A stretch of 54,115 nt of DNA, taken from assembly GCA_018334695.1 (NCBI GenBank), contig JAGXLO010000006.1:1-54115 (forward strand), given 5' to 3'. The notes under the pieces were generated by a model. That model did not search any database. It worked only from the letters and a program-made list of their open reading frames with translations, and was not told where the DNA came from. A program made the translations under genes and the position numbers. Source of the DNA: Candidatus Cloacimonadota bacterium. GTDB taxonomy: Bacteria; Cloacimonadota; Cloacimonadia; JGIOTU-2. Shown here piece by piece: positions 32,915 to 44,000 of this stretch (position 1 is the first letter of the stretch; the number at the start of each line of letters is the position of its first letter).

Positions 32915-33967
32915 TTATTTATCACTCTTTAATTGATTTTTAGTAATAACTACCGGGATTTTATCCAATTTATCTCCAAAAAACAGAAAAGAACCGGCAA
33001 ATATTATAGTGACTATAAGTGTCAAAAATGGATCGTTGGTTTTATAAACTATCAAAGAAACAAGGACCACCACAATATTAATAAGATACACCATGATAGC
33101 AGTAACCCTTACAGAGCCTGTTGCGGTACCTATACGATGAGTGGAATGATCTTTACCGCCTTCAAAGACGTATCGCCCATCCCGACTTCTAGTAAGGCTG
33201 ACGAGAGAAATATCGAAAATTGCATATGAAAGAATAAGTACAGGTAAGAGAACAGTTAAATTAATATTTCCATTATCAACAATAAGCTGTTTTACTGACA
33301 TAATACCCAAAGCTCCAAGAGTATATCCTATCAACATGCTGCCTGCATCACCAAGGAAGATCTTTGCAGGATGAAAATTGTGCAAGAGAAAACCTAGGCA
33401 GGAAGCAATAAAAATTATAGAGAATAGTGAAAGGAAATGATTACCGGTTAAAATTCCTACAGCAAAGAACGCAAGGCTCAAAATTGCAGCTATGCCAGAA
33501 GAGATACCATCCATATTATCCAAAAAATTGAGAGCATTCATCAAGCCGACCATCCAGAAAAGAAAAATTGGAACGGACAAGAACTCGTTAAAAAGCAGCC
33601 CTTGAAATTCTGCTCCAAAAACAAAAATTAGTGCTGTTAATGCTTGTATGGCAAACTTGGTTCGAGGCTTCAAGCCATATCTATCATCATATAATCCAAG
33701 CAAACTTACAAGCACTAAGCCTATCAGATATGATATAATAAACTTTGAATCAGGCAAAAGTGCTTTACATATCACCCATGTGATACAACATCCAAATAGA
33801 ATACCCAGCAATACACCTATACCTCCCATAAGAGCAGTAGGCTCGGTATGATATTTTCTTTCTTCCGGTTTATCTATAAAATTCCACCTGGTAGCCAACT
33901 TTCTTATAAGAAATGTTAGCATATAAACAAACAAAAATGTCGTCAAAAATATTAACAAATGGTTCAT
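32915..33967 (-). CDS. Undecaprenyl-phosphate sugar-1-phosphate transferase (WecA/TagO/MraY family)
   Basis: The 350-residue inner-membrane enzyme has about eleven transmembrane segments and the family's cytoplasmic motifs: YHTEPTALMGGIGVL near 40, LLGLYDDRYGLKPRTKF near 88-104 (Asp pair), NALNFLDNMDGISSGIA near 142, and KIFLGDAGSMLIGYTLGA near 202. These enzymes attach a sugar phosphate, usually GlcNAc-1-P, to undecaprenyl phosphate to begin O-antigen, enterobacterial common antigen or teichoic-acid chains. It may start the glycan built by the operon at 9581-24963, although the two are 8 kb apart. Confidence 0.9.
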   Translation of the reverse strand: MNHLLIFLTTFLFVYMLTFLIRKLATRWNFIDKPEERKYHTEPTALMGGIGVLLGILFGCCITWVICKALLPDSKFIISYLIGLVLVSLLGLYDDRYGLKPRTKFAIQALTALIFVFGAEFQGLLFNEFLSVPIFLFWMVGLMNALNFLDNMDGISSGIAAILSLAFFAVGILTGNHFLSLFSIIFIASCLGFLLHNFHPAKIFLGDAGSMLIGYTLGALGIMSVKQLIVDNGNINLTVLLPVLILSYAIFDISLVSLTRSRDGRYVFEGGKDHSTHRIGTATGSVRVTAIMVYLINIVVVLVSLIVYKTNDPFLTLIVTIIFAGSFLFFGDKLDKIPVVITKNQLKSDK

Positions 33968-34020
33968 ATTAAATTTATAAATCTTTGTGTATATGTCGAA
34001 ATCTTGCTAATCGCAAATGA

Positions 34021-34026
34021 TGTCAA
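34021..34026 (-). promoter_or_regulatory. TTGACA, candidate -35 element for the WecA-like operon
   Basis: An exact TTGACA lies 59 bp upstream of the ATG at 33967, in the 70-bp gap after the LhgO-like gene. No clear -10. Confidence 0.35.
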
Positions 34027-34037
34027 GTTAATAAAAA

Positions 34038-35132
34038 TCATTCTATTAATTCCTCTACATATTCTGCTATAGCGGGACAAGCGGTAAGACCGGGAGAATC
34101 TATTCCCACCAGATTGATAAAATTAGGCAGGCCCAGATTTTTTTCATTTTTTATCACAAAATCCTTAACTGGTTCATCTTTTGCTTGTAATTTGGGACGA
34201 ATACCACAATCGTCAAGATGCAAATCTTCCTTGCCAATAGTAAGATACGTATTTATTGATTCATAAAAATCCTGCTTATAGGTTTCATCTATTTTATAAT
34301 CCAATTCATCTACATAATAAGCGTTGGGACCAAAAGACACTTCTCCATTAAGATTTATGCGTATATGTATTCCCAGGGAGATATTTGTTGGAACAGGATA
34401 TACAAGATGTTGAAAATTTCTATATCGGGTCGTTTTGTAATAATCGCCCTTACAATAGTGCAGTTCATAGTTATTAGCAGCAATGTCTATTCCAGCCATC
34501 TCTGCTATATCGTCAGACCAGAGACCGGCAGAATTTATCAGTATTTCAGTTTTAATTTTAAAATCATCATTCTTAAATGAGAGGATATAACCATCCTTCA
34601 CCTTTTTAATATCAGAAACTTCTGTAGCATAGGATATCATAGTTCCATTTTTTTCAGTTAGAAATTCAAGTTTTTTCATTACCGAGTGAGAATCCATGAT
34701 GCCGGTGGATGGAACATGCAGAGCTCCGTGTGAATGGATTTCTGGTTCTAGACCTTTAGCTTCCTCTTCTGAAATTATTCTTATATCCTCAACATTATTT
34801 CTCATACCATTCTTATAAAGTTCATTTAGAATCGATTTTTCTTCTTCTGTAGTGGCTACTATTAATTTACCGCAGTTTCTATGTGGAATATCATGTTTTT
34901 TTAAAAAATTATATAAGAGCTTATTACCTCGCACACATAATTTTGCCCTTAGACTGCCTTTGGGATAATAAAGTCCGGAATGAATAACTTCACTATTTCT
35001 ACTAGAAGCATGTCTGCCAAATGATTCTTCTTTTTCCACAACTAAAAGTTCGTCAAAATTTTGAGAGAGTTTTTCAGCAATTGAAAGTCCTACGATCCCC
35101 GCTCCTATAACAGTTGTTTTAATTTTTTCCAT
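34038..35132 (-). CDS. FAD-dependent oxidoreductase, L-2-hydroxyglutarate dehydrogenase (LhgO)-like
   Basis: The 364-residue DAO-family flavoprotein has an N-terminal FAD loop, TTVIGAGIVGLSIAEKL (7-23), and the family sequence SSRNSEVIHSGLYYPKGSLR near 44-63. KLIVATTEEE, LINSAGLWSDDIA near 199 and the C-terminal FINLVGIDSPGLTACPAIAEY follow. The NSEVIHSGLYY motif is diagnostic of the LhgO/L2HGDH group, which oxidises L-2-hydroxyglutarate to 2-oxoglutarate. The electron acceptor is unknown. It follows miaB by 5 bp and may end that transcript. Confidence 0.85.
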   Translation of the reverse strand: MEKIKTTVIGAGIVGLSIAEKLSQNFDELLVVEKEESFGRHASSRNSEVIHSGLYYPKGSLRAKLCVRGNKLLYNFLKKHDIPHRNCGKLIVATTEEEKSILNELYKNGMRNNVEDIRIISEEEAKGLEPEIHSHGALHVPSTGIMDSHSVMKKLEFLTEKNGTMISYATEVSDIKKVKDGYILSFKNDDFKIKTEILINSAGLWSDDIAEMAGIDIAANNYELHYCKGDYYKTTRYRNFQHLVYPVPTNISLGIHIRINLNGEVSFGPNAYYVDELDYKIDETYKQDFYESINTYLTIGKEDLHLDDCGIRPKLQAKDEPVKDFVIKNEKNLGLPNFINLVGIDSPGLTACPAIAEYVEELIE

Positions 35133-35137
35133 ATTAC

Positions 35138-36445
35138 TTATGCTATTTTTTTACCCAGTAGGGTCCAGCCTGTGGCTCCTGTGATTTTTATATTTACGAA
35201 GGAACCAATCAATTCTTTATCTCCAGGGAAAACCGCTATTTTATTATCCTCGGTTCTTCCAGAGAGTTCATTTTCATCTTTTTTGCTAACTTGCTCTACA
35301 TAAACTGTGGCAACATCTCCGATCTTCTCTTTATATTTTTCATGTGTTATTGAGTTTTGCAAGTCAATTAACTTTTGTAATCTTTGCAGACGAACATCTT
35401 CTTCTACCTGATTCTTAAAATTAGCTGCTTTTGTGCCCTTTCTGGGAGAATATTTAAATGTAAAGCTATAATCGAATCTGATTGAATCCAGAGCGTGCTG
35501 TGTATACATAAAGTCGGACTCTGTTTCTCCAGGAAATCCAACCATTACGTCAGTAGTTATAGCAATTTGCGGCATCGCAGATCTTAATTTTCTGATAAGC
35601 TTACGATAGTGAGAGAAATCATATTTGCGATTCATTTTATCCAATATTTTATCAGAACCGGATTGTAGAGGCAGATGAATACTTTTACAAATTTTCTTTT
35701 TACTCGCCATAGTATCAATAACCTTACAAGAAAGATCTTTGGGATGAGATGTGACAAACCTTAGCCTTTTTATAGTTTTAATATCCGCTGCTTTATTGAG
35801 TAGATCAGCAAATTTTTGGTTTTTGTAGTGATATGAATTTACATTTTGTCCCAAAAGTGTTACATCTTTAAAACCATTTTGTCCGGCTATCTCAATTTCT
35901 TCTAAAATTTTATCTAGTTCTCTGGAACGCTCTCTACCGCGCACGTAGGGAACAACACAGTATGTACAAAAATTATTACATCCACGCATTATTGTAACAA
36001 AGGCATTTGGTCCCTGGCGGCGTAATGGTTTTATGTCTCCATATACTTCCTTATTATCCTGTTCAACCAGAGTAGCTCTTTTCTTCTTTTGGAGTACTTC
36101 TTTTATTAAGGCGGGTAATTTTCTATACTGATCAGTTCCCACAGCAAAGTCAAGTGCATCTATATTTTTTAGTAATTTATCCCCTATCCTTTGTGCTACA
36201 CATCCCAGCAAACCAATTACAGGTAAGTTATCAGAATCTTTGCGACCACCCTCCTGGGTAATTCTACCGATAACCCTATCTTCTGCATGCTGGCGTACAG
36301 TGCAGCTATTGAACAAGACAATATCTGCTTTTTCTATATTCTCTACTTTTTCAAAACCCGAATCTGCCAGTATAGCGCTAACCAGCTCGCTATCATTAAC
36401 ATTCATCTGACAGCCGTAAGTTCGGATAAAAAATTTTTTATTCAT
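35138..36445 (-). CDS. miaB: tRNA-2-methylthio-N6-dimethylallyladenosine synthase MiaB
   Basis: The 435-residue methylthiotransferase has three domains. The N-terminal UPF0004 domain has cluster Cys12, Cys48 and Cys82 (YGCQMNVNDSE, NSCTVR, LGCVAQR). The radical SAM core has C156-x3-C160-x2-C163 (RGCNNFCTYCVVPYVRGRE). The C-terminal TRAM domain begins near 375. It adds a methylthio group to N6-isopentenyl-A37 of tRNAs reading U-starting codons. The QMNVNDSE motif and length fit MiaB rather than RimO or MtaB. Overlaps the SpoIID-like gene by 8 bp. Confidence 0.93.
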   Translation of the reverse strand: MNKKFFIRTYGCQMNVNDSELVSAILADSGFEKVENIEKADIVLFNSCTVRQHAEDRVIGRITQEGGRKDSDNLPVIGLLGCVAQRIGDKLLKNIDALDFAVGTDQYRKLPALIKEVLQKKKRATLVEQDNKEVYGDIKPLRRQGPNAFVTIMRGCNNFCTYCVVPYVRGRERSRELDKILEEIEIAGQNGFKDVTLLGQNVNSYHYKNQKFADLLNKAADIKTIKRLRFVTSHPKDLSCKVIDTMASKKKICKSIHLPLQSGSDKILDKMNRKYDFSHYRKLIRKLRSAMPQIAITTDVMVGFPGETESDFMYTQHALDSIRFDYSFTFKYSPRKGTKAANFKNQVEEDVRLQRLQKLIDLQNSITHEKYKEKIGDVATVYVEQVSKKDENELSGRTEDNKIAVFPGDKELIGSFVNIKITGATGWTLLGKKIA

Positions 36446-37985
36446 TAGTTTTTACATTCATTCTCTTAATTTCAATATCTGTAAAATAGTGTTTTAAAAT
36501 TTCTTCAGCAGAATATTTTTGATGAGCCATTTCAATAGCTCCCATCTGGCACATCCCTACCCCATGACCGGAGCCTTTCCCAATAAACATAATTTTATCA
36601 TCTACTTCGATAAGAAAAAAAGTGGACCTTAAGCCCCCCAAGATTTGTCGGATTTGCAATCTGTCATCCAAAATTAATTCTTGTTTTGTTCCCTCAATTT
36701 TTATTTCTGATATTCTGCCTGAATTCCCTCTCTTTGCCACTTCTATATCAATAAAATTGCCAAATTCAAATCTTTTGTTCAACAGCTCCTCAAATTCCGA
36801 GATCAGATATTCTTTTGTCCATCTATAAGTTTTACTTCTCCAACCCTTTTGTCCTGTTGTATTACAAAAGACCTCGGAATTTTTGCGCAACCAATTCCTG
36901 GCTTTATATTCATCATCCAAATTTATACTCTCCTGGTATCTAGCATCATAGCGAGGTTGAAGATAGGGAATCTCCGGACCATCCCAGGCAGCGGCTGAAT
37001 TTACAGTGATACCACCACAATTTGTTGAATACACGGCATTAATTATTTTATCATCATATTCAGCTACTTGATAAGAGGTGGAGTTGACGGCTCGTTTAAC
37101 CGGTTCAGAGAGATCGGATATTCCGGAATAAACCTGGCAGTGAATACTGGCGCACAAGTCAAATCCATCATCTTTGTGAACTCCGTGAATTACTTTGTAT
37201 AAAGCTTCTGAACGGGCAGCGATCGCTTGTGCTCGTAAGGCTTGCATCGGCACATTTTTACCTATCTCATTTGGCACAACACCGGCTACATATTTTTCCA
37301 ATTCCACCTCGGAAATCAAATTTAATTTCCCAATCTTACTTAGTTCCACCAGCATATTTTCGTAATAAGTTCGTGTAAGATAGGTTTGCGGATTCCAAAA
37401 GTTTGCCTTTGGCACGTCAAATACAGAAATATGAGCACTGCTGGTTAGTCGAATAGGCGCTCCGATATAATAATCTTCGCCTGTAGTTTGGTCATAAATA
37501 TAAATTTCATTAGCATCAAATTCAATATCTTCTTCGATCCAATTATCAATATCCGAATCGCTTTTTGCCGCTTCGTAAGATTGATATGACTTTCGCTTGT
37601 ATATCGAATAAATTTTTTCTTGATAAATTTGGTTACCATCAATCTTAACCTGGTTTTTTTCAATAAAATTTGTTTCGGGAAAATTTTTGATAAATTTACG
37701 GGCTTCTGCAAGGGTTTTAGCTCTTTTGATCCCAATTTTCCATATAGCATCAGCCTTTATTTTCTTGTACAGTTCTATAACCAGATTCGGATTATCAAAT
37801 TTAATTTGGAAGGGTGAGTCAATCTCCTGAATAGTTAGTTCACCAGGTGTTTTTAGACGCAATGATTCAGCGTTAGGAATTATTTCTACTTCAAGGTATA
37901 AATTATCGTTTTTTATCTCTGCAGCTTGTAGAAAGCATATAGAATTAAAAAAAACCAAGAATATCAATAAAGATTTATTAAACAT
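36438..37985 (-). CDS. SpoIID/LytB-domain protein
   Basis: The 515-residue protein has a signal peptide (1-21). A SPOR-like region (IKRAKTLAEARKFIKNF, about 82-98) precedes the SpoIID domain. That domain shows VELEKYVAGVVPNEIG near 230, ALRAQAIAARSEALYKV near 250, YSTNCGGITVNSA, and GSGHGVGMCQMGAIEMA near 473-489. SpoIID-type proteins act on or stimulate enzymes that cleave peptidoglycan. In non-sporulating bacteria, as here, they are thought to remodel the cell wall. It lies between metG (12 bp) and miaB (overlap). No sporulation genes are nearby. Confidence 0.85.
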   Translation of the reverse strand: MFNKSLLIFLVFFNSICFLQAAEIKNDNLYLEVEIIPNAESLRLKTPGELTIQEIDSPFQIKFDNPNLVIELYKKIKADAIWKIGIKRAKTLAEARKFIKNFPETNFIEKNQVKIDGNQIYQEKIYSIYKRKSYQSYEAAKSDSDIDNWIEEDIEFDANEIYIYDQTTGEDYYIGAPIRLTSSAHISVFDVPKANFWNPQTYLTRTYYENMLVELSKIGKLNLISEVELEKYVAGVVPNEIGKNVPMQALRAQAIAARSEALYKVIHGVHKDDGFDLCASIHCQVYSGISDLSEPVKRAVNSTSYQVAEYDDKIINAVYSTNCGGITVNSAAAWDGPEIPYLQPRYDARYQESINLDDEYKARNWLRKNSEVFCNTTGQKGWRSKTYRWTKEYLISEFEELLNKRFEFGNFIDIEVAKRGNSGRISEIKIEGTKQELILDDRLQIRQILGGLRSTFFLIEVDDKIMFIGKGSGHGVGMCQMGAIEMAHQKYSAEEILKHYFTDIEIKRMNVKTNE

Positions 37986-37997
37986 TAGTTTGGCAAA

Positions 37998-40031
37998 TTA
38001 ATGAATTTCTGCACCTTGTTCAATATCTTTATCGGGAATAAGAAGAGAGATATCTTCTTCATTCTCTCCTGCCAAAATCATACCCTGGGATTCTTCACCC
38101 ATAAGCTTGATAGGTTCCAAATTGACCAGCAAGGTAACTTTTTTACCTACAAGCTCCTCGGGTTTATAATATTTTGCCAAACCAGCTACAACTTGTCTTA
38201 CTTCTCCGCCGATATCCGCTTTGATTTTTATCAATTTGTTTGATTTTTCTATCTTTTCTGCTTCAATAACTTTAGCAATTCTTATCTCTAGCTTACTAAA
38301 TTGTTCAAATGGTATTTCTTCCTTGTGCTCCATTTTTTCCTCATCACCTTTATACATTTTTTCTAATAATTCTTGTTGTTGTTCAATCCTCTCATCGCTT
38401 ATTTTATTTATTAAAGGTTTCACATTAGAGATATGGAAAATCTCTAAATTTTCTGAAAAAATATTTGCCCATTTGGGTTCTTTTTTTAGACTCATCATAC
38501 TACGAAGTTCACGATTTTTTTGGGGCATAATGGGATAGAACACTATAGAAATTATACGTAGTATTTCCAGACAAATATAGAGTGTTTTTTCGGTTAATGC
38601 GCTATCATTTTTAATTGTTTTCCAGGGCTCTGTTTCATCAAAATACTTATTTCCCAGTCTGGCAATGTCAATACAAAATTTAGTAGCTTTTCTGACTCTG
38701 TAATCCTGGTATGAATCTCTAATTTTGCCCACAATTTCAAATACTTGCTTTAATACATCTTCCGATTTTCTATTGAAATTTTTGGGTTGTTTAATTAATC
38801 CTTTAAAATTACTTTTAGCAAAGGAAAATACTCTGTTTGCCAGATTGCCATATACATTTGCCAGATCATTATTTACTTTGTTCTGAAAGTCCTGCCATGT
38901 GAAATTACTATCTTTGGTCTCAGGTGCATTTGCAGATAAAACATAGCGTAAGAATTCGCCCTCGAAATATTCAAGATAATCACTCACCCATATAGCAAGA
39001 TTCCTGCTGGTAGATATTTTTTCTCCCTTGATATTCAGGTATTCGTTGGCAGGTACATCATAAGGCAGGTTATAGGTTTTGTCTTGTTCCATCAGCATTG
39101 ATGGCCAGATTATAGTATGAAATGGTATATTATCCTTACCCAGAAAATGAATTATTTTTGTATGGGGATTTTGCCAGTATTCTTTCCATTTTTCCGGCTG
39201 TCCAATCTTTTTAGCCCACTCTTTTGTAGAAGAAATATATCCTATAGGCGCATCAAACCATACGTATAGAACTTTCTCTTTTGCCTCTTCCAAAGGAACA
39301 GGAACACCCCAGTCAAGGTCCCGGGTGATATCTCTTTCTTTTAGTCCCTGCTTGATCCATCCCATAATAAAGTTAAGCACATTTTCTTTCCAGTAATTTT
39401 TATTCTCCAACCAATTTTTAAGCTTGTTCTCAAACTTTGGCAAATCCAGATACCAGTGGGTTGTTTTCTTCACAATTGGAGTGGAACCGCAAATTTTACA
39501 AACAGGTTCCTCTAATTCAAGAGTCTCTACCAGAGTACCACAAGTATCGCATTGATCACCTCGAGCGCCAGCGGCACCACAATTTGGGCAGATACCTTCT
39601 ACATATCTATCTGAAAGAAAACGACCGCAGGCTTCACAATAGAACTGTTTTGAATTCTTTTTACGGATGTATCCTTTTTTATAAAGATTAAGAAAGAATT
39701 TTTGTGAAAGCTCTGTATTTGTTTTTGTAGCAGTGCCAGAAAAATTATCAAAATCTATACCAAGACCTTTAAATCCTTTTTCGATTATCTTATGATATTT
39801 ATCCACTATCTGGCGTGGCTTCCTATTTTCTGCTTCTGCTTTTATTGAAATTGGCGCTCCGTGTTCATCTGTTCCGCAAATATAGATTACCTCTTTATCG
39901 AGTAATCTCAAAAATCGTACGAATACATCTGCAGGTAAGTAAGCACCTGCGATTTGTCCAATATGGAGATCACCGTTAGCATAGGGTAATGCACTGGTTA
40001 CAAGATACTTTTCATTTTCTTTTTTTGTCAT
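37998..40031 (-). CDS. metG: Methionyl-tRNA synthetase with C-terminal tRNA-binding domain
   Basis: The 677-residue class I synthetase has the HIGH motif in ALPYANGDLHIGQIAG (14-29), a zinc domain with four Cys pairs (CEACGRF, CPNCGAAG, CDTCGTL, CKICGS; about 125-190), and the KMSKS-type loop KISTSR near 335. An anticodon helical domain follows (about 370-530). A C-terminal EMAP/Trbp111-like domain (about 575-677; FSKLEIRIAKVIEAEKIEKS) allows dimerisation. The four-Cys-pair zinc insert places it in the MetG1/archaeal-E. coli-like group. It follows the PorV-like gene by 23 bp. Confidence 0.95.
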   Translation of the reverse strand: MTKKENEKYLVTSALPYANGDLHIGQIAGAYLPADVFVRFLRLLDKEVIYICGTDEHGAPISIKAEAENRKPRQIVDKYHKIIEKGFKGLGIDFDNFSGTATKTNTELSQKFFLNLYKKGYIRKKNSKQFYCEACGRFLSDRYVEGICPNCGAAGARGDQCDTCGTLVETLELEEPVCKICGSTPIVKKTTHWYLDLPKFENKLKNWLENKNYWKENVLNFIMGWIKQGLKERDITRDLDWGVPVPLEEAKEKVLYVWFDAPIGYISSTKEWAKKIGQPEKWKEYWQNPHTKIIHFLGKDNIPFHTIIWPSMLMEQDKTYNLPYDVPANEYLNIKGEKISTSRNLAIWVSDYLEYFEGEFLRYVLSANAPETKDSNFTWQDFQNKVNNDLANVYGNLANRVFSFAKSNFKGLIKQPKNFNRKSEDVLKQVFEIVGKIRDSYQDYRVRKATKFCIDIARLGNKYFDETEPWKTIKNDSALTEKTLYICLEILRIISIVFYPIMPQKNRELRSMMSLKKEPKWANIFSENLEIFHISNVKPLINKISDERIEQQQELLEKMYKGDEEKMEHKEEIPFEQFSKLEIRIAKVIEAEKIEKSNKLIKIKADIGGEVRQVVAGLAKYYKPEELVGKKVTLLVNLEPIKLMGEESQGMILAGENEEDISLLIPDKDIEQGAEIH

Positions 40032-40054
40032 ATTCTGTTCCCGTAAATAATTCT

Positions 40055-41074
40055 TTATAAGTCTATTCTCAGACCGATTCTGTTTGTAGCACCTAATTCC
40101 GTATTATTAATAAATGCATAATCCAGCATATAATTTTTGAATTTTAGACCTAAACCTGCAGTGAACTGTTCATCGTCGATTCCGGATCGTACTGAGATTA
40201 TGTCATTATAGGTAAATTCTGCTCCCAAATGTCTTTTGAAGTCATACATCTCTCCCCAATCAAATGAAACAATGCAATTTGAATTAATAAAATCAAGTGG
40301 TTGGTCTACTGCCAAACCATACCTAACTCCAGTTATCACCTCATCTGAGTGTTTGGAAGATGTATCCCAGCTGATAGCTGTTCCGGCAATATCCTGAATA
40401 TTGGTTCCGAATTTAATTTTTCCCAGCCATTCAACATCGGTCAGCAGAGCAAAATCAGTTGACATCATAAAGGATAAATCAAAGCCTGTTCCGGTACCGA
40501 TATGGTCATACAGATTTCTCTTTATATATTTAAAAACTGCTCCACCATAGTATTCTATAGGCAATTCGAACAAGTCCCAACCCAGATTAATAACTTGAGT
40601 TATATTTTTGGCAAAAACAAATTTAAAAACTTGATCTCTGCTGGTAAAATACCCATCGGGGTCACCTGTAAGTTGCAGATCAACATCAGAAGACCGGACA
40701 TCAACATTATAGACAAGCCATTTTTCGTCATAAATCGGAATTTTATCAATGGATAGCTGCGTATAACTCATTCCAATTGTAGTTTTAGCTGGAAGTGGGA
40801 TGGAAAAAGTAACGAAATCATACGCTGCCAGGTTCTCATAGAGAAATGCACGCATAACCTCCAGGTTAGGACGTTGCATCTGAGCAATACCTGAGGCATT
40901 CCAGAAAGCGGCACTACCATCATCAGCTACAGCTGTAAAAGCACTGCCCATACCTACAGCTCTTACGCCGGGACCAATCAGCATAAAATCACCAGCATAT
41001 CTGCCAGCATATGCAATAGAAGTAAAAGTGAATATTATTAAAACCGTTATAAATATTTTTTTGATATTTTTCAT
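40055..41074 (-). CDS. porV: PorV-like outer-membrane protein of the type IX secretion system
   Basis: The 339-residue barrel has a signal peptide (1-22). The signature GDFMLIGPGVRAVGMGSAFT (about 28-47) runs into AVADDGSAAFWNASGIAQMQ. It ends NRIGLRIDL. In Porphyromonas and Flavobacterium, PorV shuttles T9SS cargo to the PorU sortase, and porU lies directly upstream of porV. Here the gene's ATG overlaps the stop of a C25-peptidase PorU-like gene by four bases, which is the main basis for the name. It is distinct from the PorV-family gene at 27206. Confidence 0.8.
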   Translation of the reverse strand: MKNIKKIFITVLIIFTFTSIAYAGRYAGDFMLIGPGVRAVGMGSAFTAVADDGSAAFWNASGIAQMQRPNLEVMRAFLYENLAAYDFVTFSIPLPAKTTIGMSYTQLSIDKIPIYDEKWLVYNVDVRSSDVDLQLTGDPDGYFTSRDQVFKFVFAKNITQVINLGWDLFELPIEYYGGAVFKYIKRNLYDHIGTGTGFDLSFMMSTDFALLTDVEWLGKIKFGTNIQDIAGTAISWDTSSKHSDEVITGVRYGLAVDQPLDFINSNCIVSFDWGEMYDFKRHLGAEFTYNDIISVRSGIDDEQFTAGLGLKFKNYMLDYAFINNTELGATNRIGLRIDL

Positions 41075-44000
41075 CTTAAGATAGCCATTTTTTCAATTTT
41101 TTCGATTGTTTTGCTGCCTTTTTTGGCAATTATTTTATAAAAATAAACACCATTTGCTAATTTACGATCATCAAAGTCCACACAATTCCAACCTTTTGTT
41201 GCTCGAGGATATTCGTGATATCCACATGCAGTTGATAAATCTTTGAGTTCATTTACCAATCTGCCCGAAACTGTAAATATTTTTATTGTCACATCATCGG
41301 CTGCTGTAGTTAAAGTATAAGTAAAACGAGTTCTCCCTTCATTATCCGGATCACTTGTCTTAGAAGAAACCGGATTGGGATAGTTGCCAATATTAATTAT
41401 TTTAAATTCTTCCTGAACGGAAAAATTAACTACCTCTTCCTTATAATTTCCATTATTATCTGTAGCAGATACTAAAAATGTATGTGAACCCTGTTGTACA
41501 TCAATTTGATATTGGAGAGGAATTGCATTAATATCTTCTGTAGCCAAAGTATAATCATCCACATGCTCACCATCTAAGAGCAATTCAATTGATTCCGGAT
41601 TAACTCCATTTCTATCTTGAACGATTAAGGAAAATGTGGCTTGTTTATCCACGAATTCGCCCTTGGTAAACTCCTGCCCTTCAACATTGGCATCTATAGC
41701 CGGGGACAATTTATCCTTATTGTAAAAGATTGAGTAAATGCCCAATTTATTAATGAATGGATAAGAAACCGTTGCCTCATCCAGATCAATCAAACCCCCT
41801 ACCTGTATCCACTGAGAATATTCAGAATTATATCTATAAATATACAGATCCCCGTTTTCAGCTGCGGTTTGGGCTAACGTGTCTGTGGGTAAGTAATTAA
41901 ACTTTAATTCAACATCTTTGAATAATTTATTGTCATTTGCTAATCCGGAAGAATCATAAACTCCGAGTTCATAGTTAATGAATTCGCCGCTTTCAAGTGG
42001 TATTTGTTCGAGGTCGGGTTGATTGGTTTCGATTAAACTGTCGATATTATTAAAATAGAAATATGTATCTTCATTTACGGTTCCAGCGGGAATTTTCACT
42101 AAACCGTTTAGATCGATTGTGGAAAATTCAGTGGCTGTGTCATAAGTTACCAGATGATTATTTATATCAAAATCTTCGGTTAACATGTTGTTAGAATAAT
42201 AATCTTCCAGATAGGTTGTATCAGAATTAGCAATAACTGTGAGTGTATAATTTCCACTTGAAAGATTATTGGACAAATAAAAATCAGCAGTTTCAGTAAC
42301 ACCTATTTCTTTATTAGTTAATATTGAAGATACTTCTTCAGCTCCATTATAGATAGAAATTTTGTATGCAGACTTATTATTACTTTCCGGGGGAAAATCT
42401 ACTTCTCCTGTATTTCTAATATCAATTTTAAAGGCGGGCGTCTTTTCATTTATAGATTGATGAAATCCAATTACCTGTAGATCTGGACTCTGTAATGTGA
42501 ATCGATACTCTTCTGATTCATGCATCTCACCGCCCGTTTCCCACCATTGTACTTTGTAATTTATTGTTTTGGTATCTTCGAAGCCATCAATTTTTTTCTC
42601 TGTTTGATAATCAAAATCCTGTGTGTGTTGTAAATCGAGATAATGCATATCTTCTTCAACTAGCCACCAGGCAACTCTGGCGGAATCTACTCCATCTTTA
42701 CTACAGATCTTTGCATGGACTCTAATTGAATCTCCCAGTAACGGATTTTCCGGTTTTGTATGAATATCAAACAGCATGGCATTACCAACCATAAATTTTG
42801 TATGCCCCATATAATCGGCTGTATCGTTATAGGCGTAAGTATGGATTATTTGCTCGTATTCATCACCTGCATATGTAGTATCAATATAACATTTATAGCC
42901 TTCGGGTCTGTACATATCCTGTTGTATATTATAAAGTTCTACTTGCTGCATTTCTTCCGGAGCTTGAGGAGACGGGATTAACCTTTCTTCATCTGCCACA
43001 TAGTAAGCAACTCGATCCAAATTATCTTCGGGGTTATTTACATAAAATTTGGCGGTATCACCCTCTACAAATTGGTGACTATTCATATTTGTCTGTAATT
43101 TATTTGCAGGGAAAGGCATCTTTATAGCAGGGTCACCCAGATAATTAAAAGCTCTTACAAAAGTTTTTGTATCATAACCAAAACCATTATTCAAATAATA
43201 TTCTATTTTCGCAATATTATTAACAAGAGCAAAATTCCTCATGCCTCTATTAGTGAGATTATTAAGCACAAATTCTTCAAAATCTTCATCCTGAGCGAGG
43301 AACCCTTTTCCGGCTCCTCCAAAGAAACCAATTGCTCCTTTTTCCGGTTCAATTATAAATTTTTGGCCCAAACAACTAACTTTTGGTTCTGCACTAACAA
43401 AATTTGAAGTGTAACAGGTAAGACTGGTAATTACCGGATAATTATCATTGAATAATGTAGAAATGTCTGCCAGGTCCATAATATTTAAATCAGACCAAAT
43501 ATGTCCACCGCCGTGACCCATAAATTGTATAAATGCTGTGCCATCATCTATATGATCTTTTAGAATCGTAGTACTACCCCAATAAGGATCAGAGGAGGAA
43601 AGCGAAGGATAAACGCGGGAAACACGATAATCATCAGTAATATATTTTTTGAGCAATCTTTCGTTCTGATTTATAAATTGATTGCCACCAGCAATTAATA
43701 CAACATGATTGCGCCAGGCATCATTATAATTGGGGTTCTGGTGGTATTGTATGGTCTTCTGCAAGGTAGGAGCTAGCTGCTCTTTTTGCCAGATTGGAAT
43801 TCTACTTAACACCAGATCAGGCAACTCATCATCACCCACGATACAGGCATAGAAATTGTCATCAACTGTAGCACCAACATCATAAGACCAGCTATATTTT
43901 ACCGGAATTATACTGAATTCTTCTGAATATGAAGCTGTTTTCTCGTCCTGACAACCCTCACCTATAAGCAGAACATATTTTACACTGGGAGTCTGCCAAT

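Noticed and set aside
15070..41655. Single TTATCCAC-type sequences inside coding regions (near 15077, 25150, 39797, 41647)
   Set aside because: Each has one mismatch to the DnaA consensus, is isolated and lies within a gene, as expected by chance.
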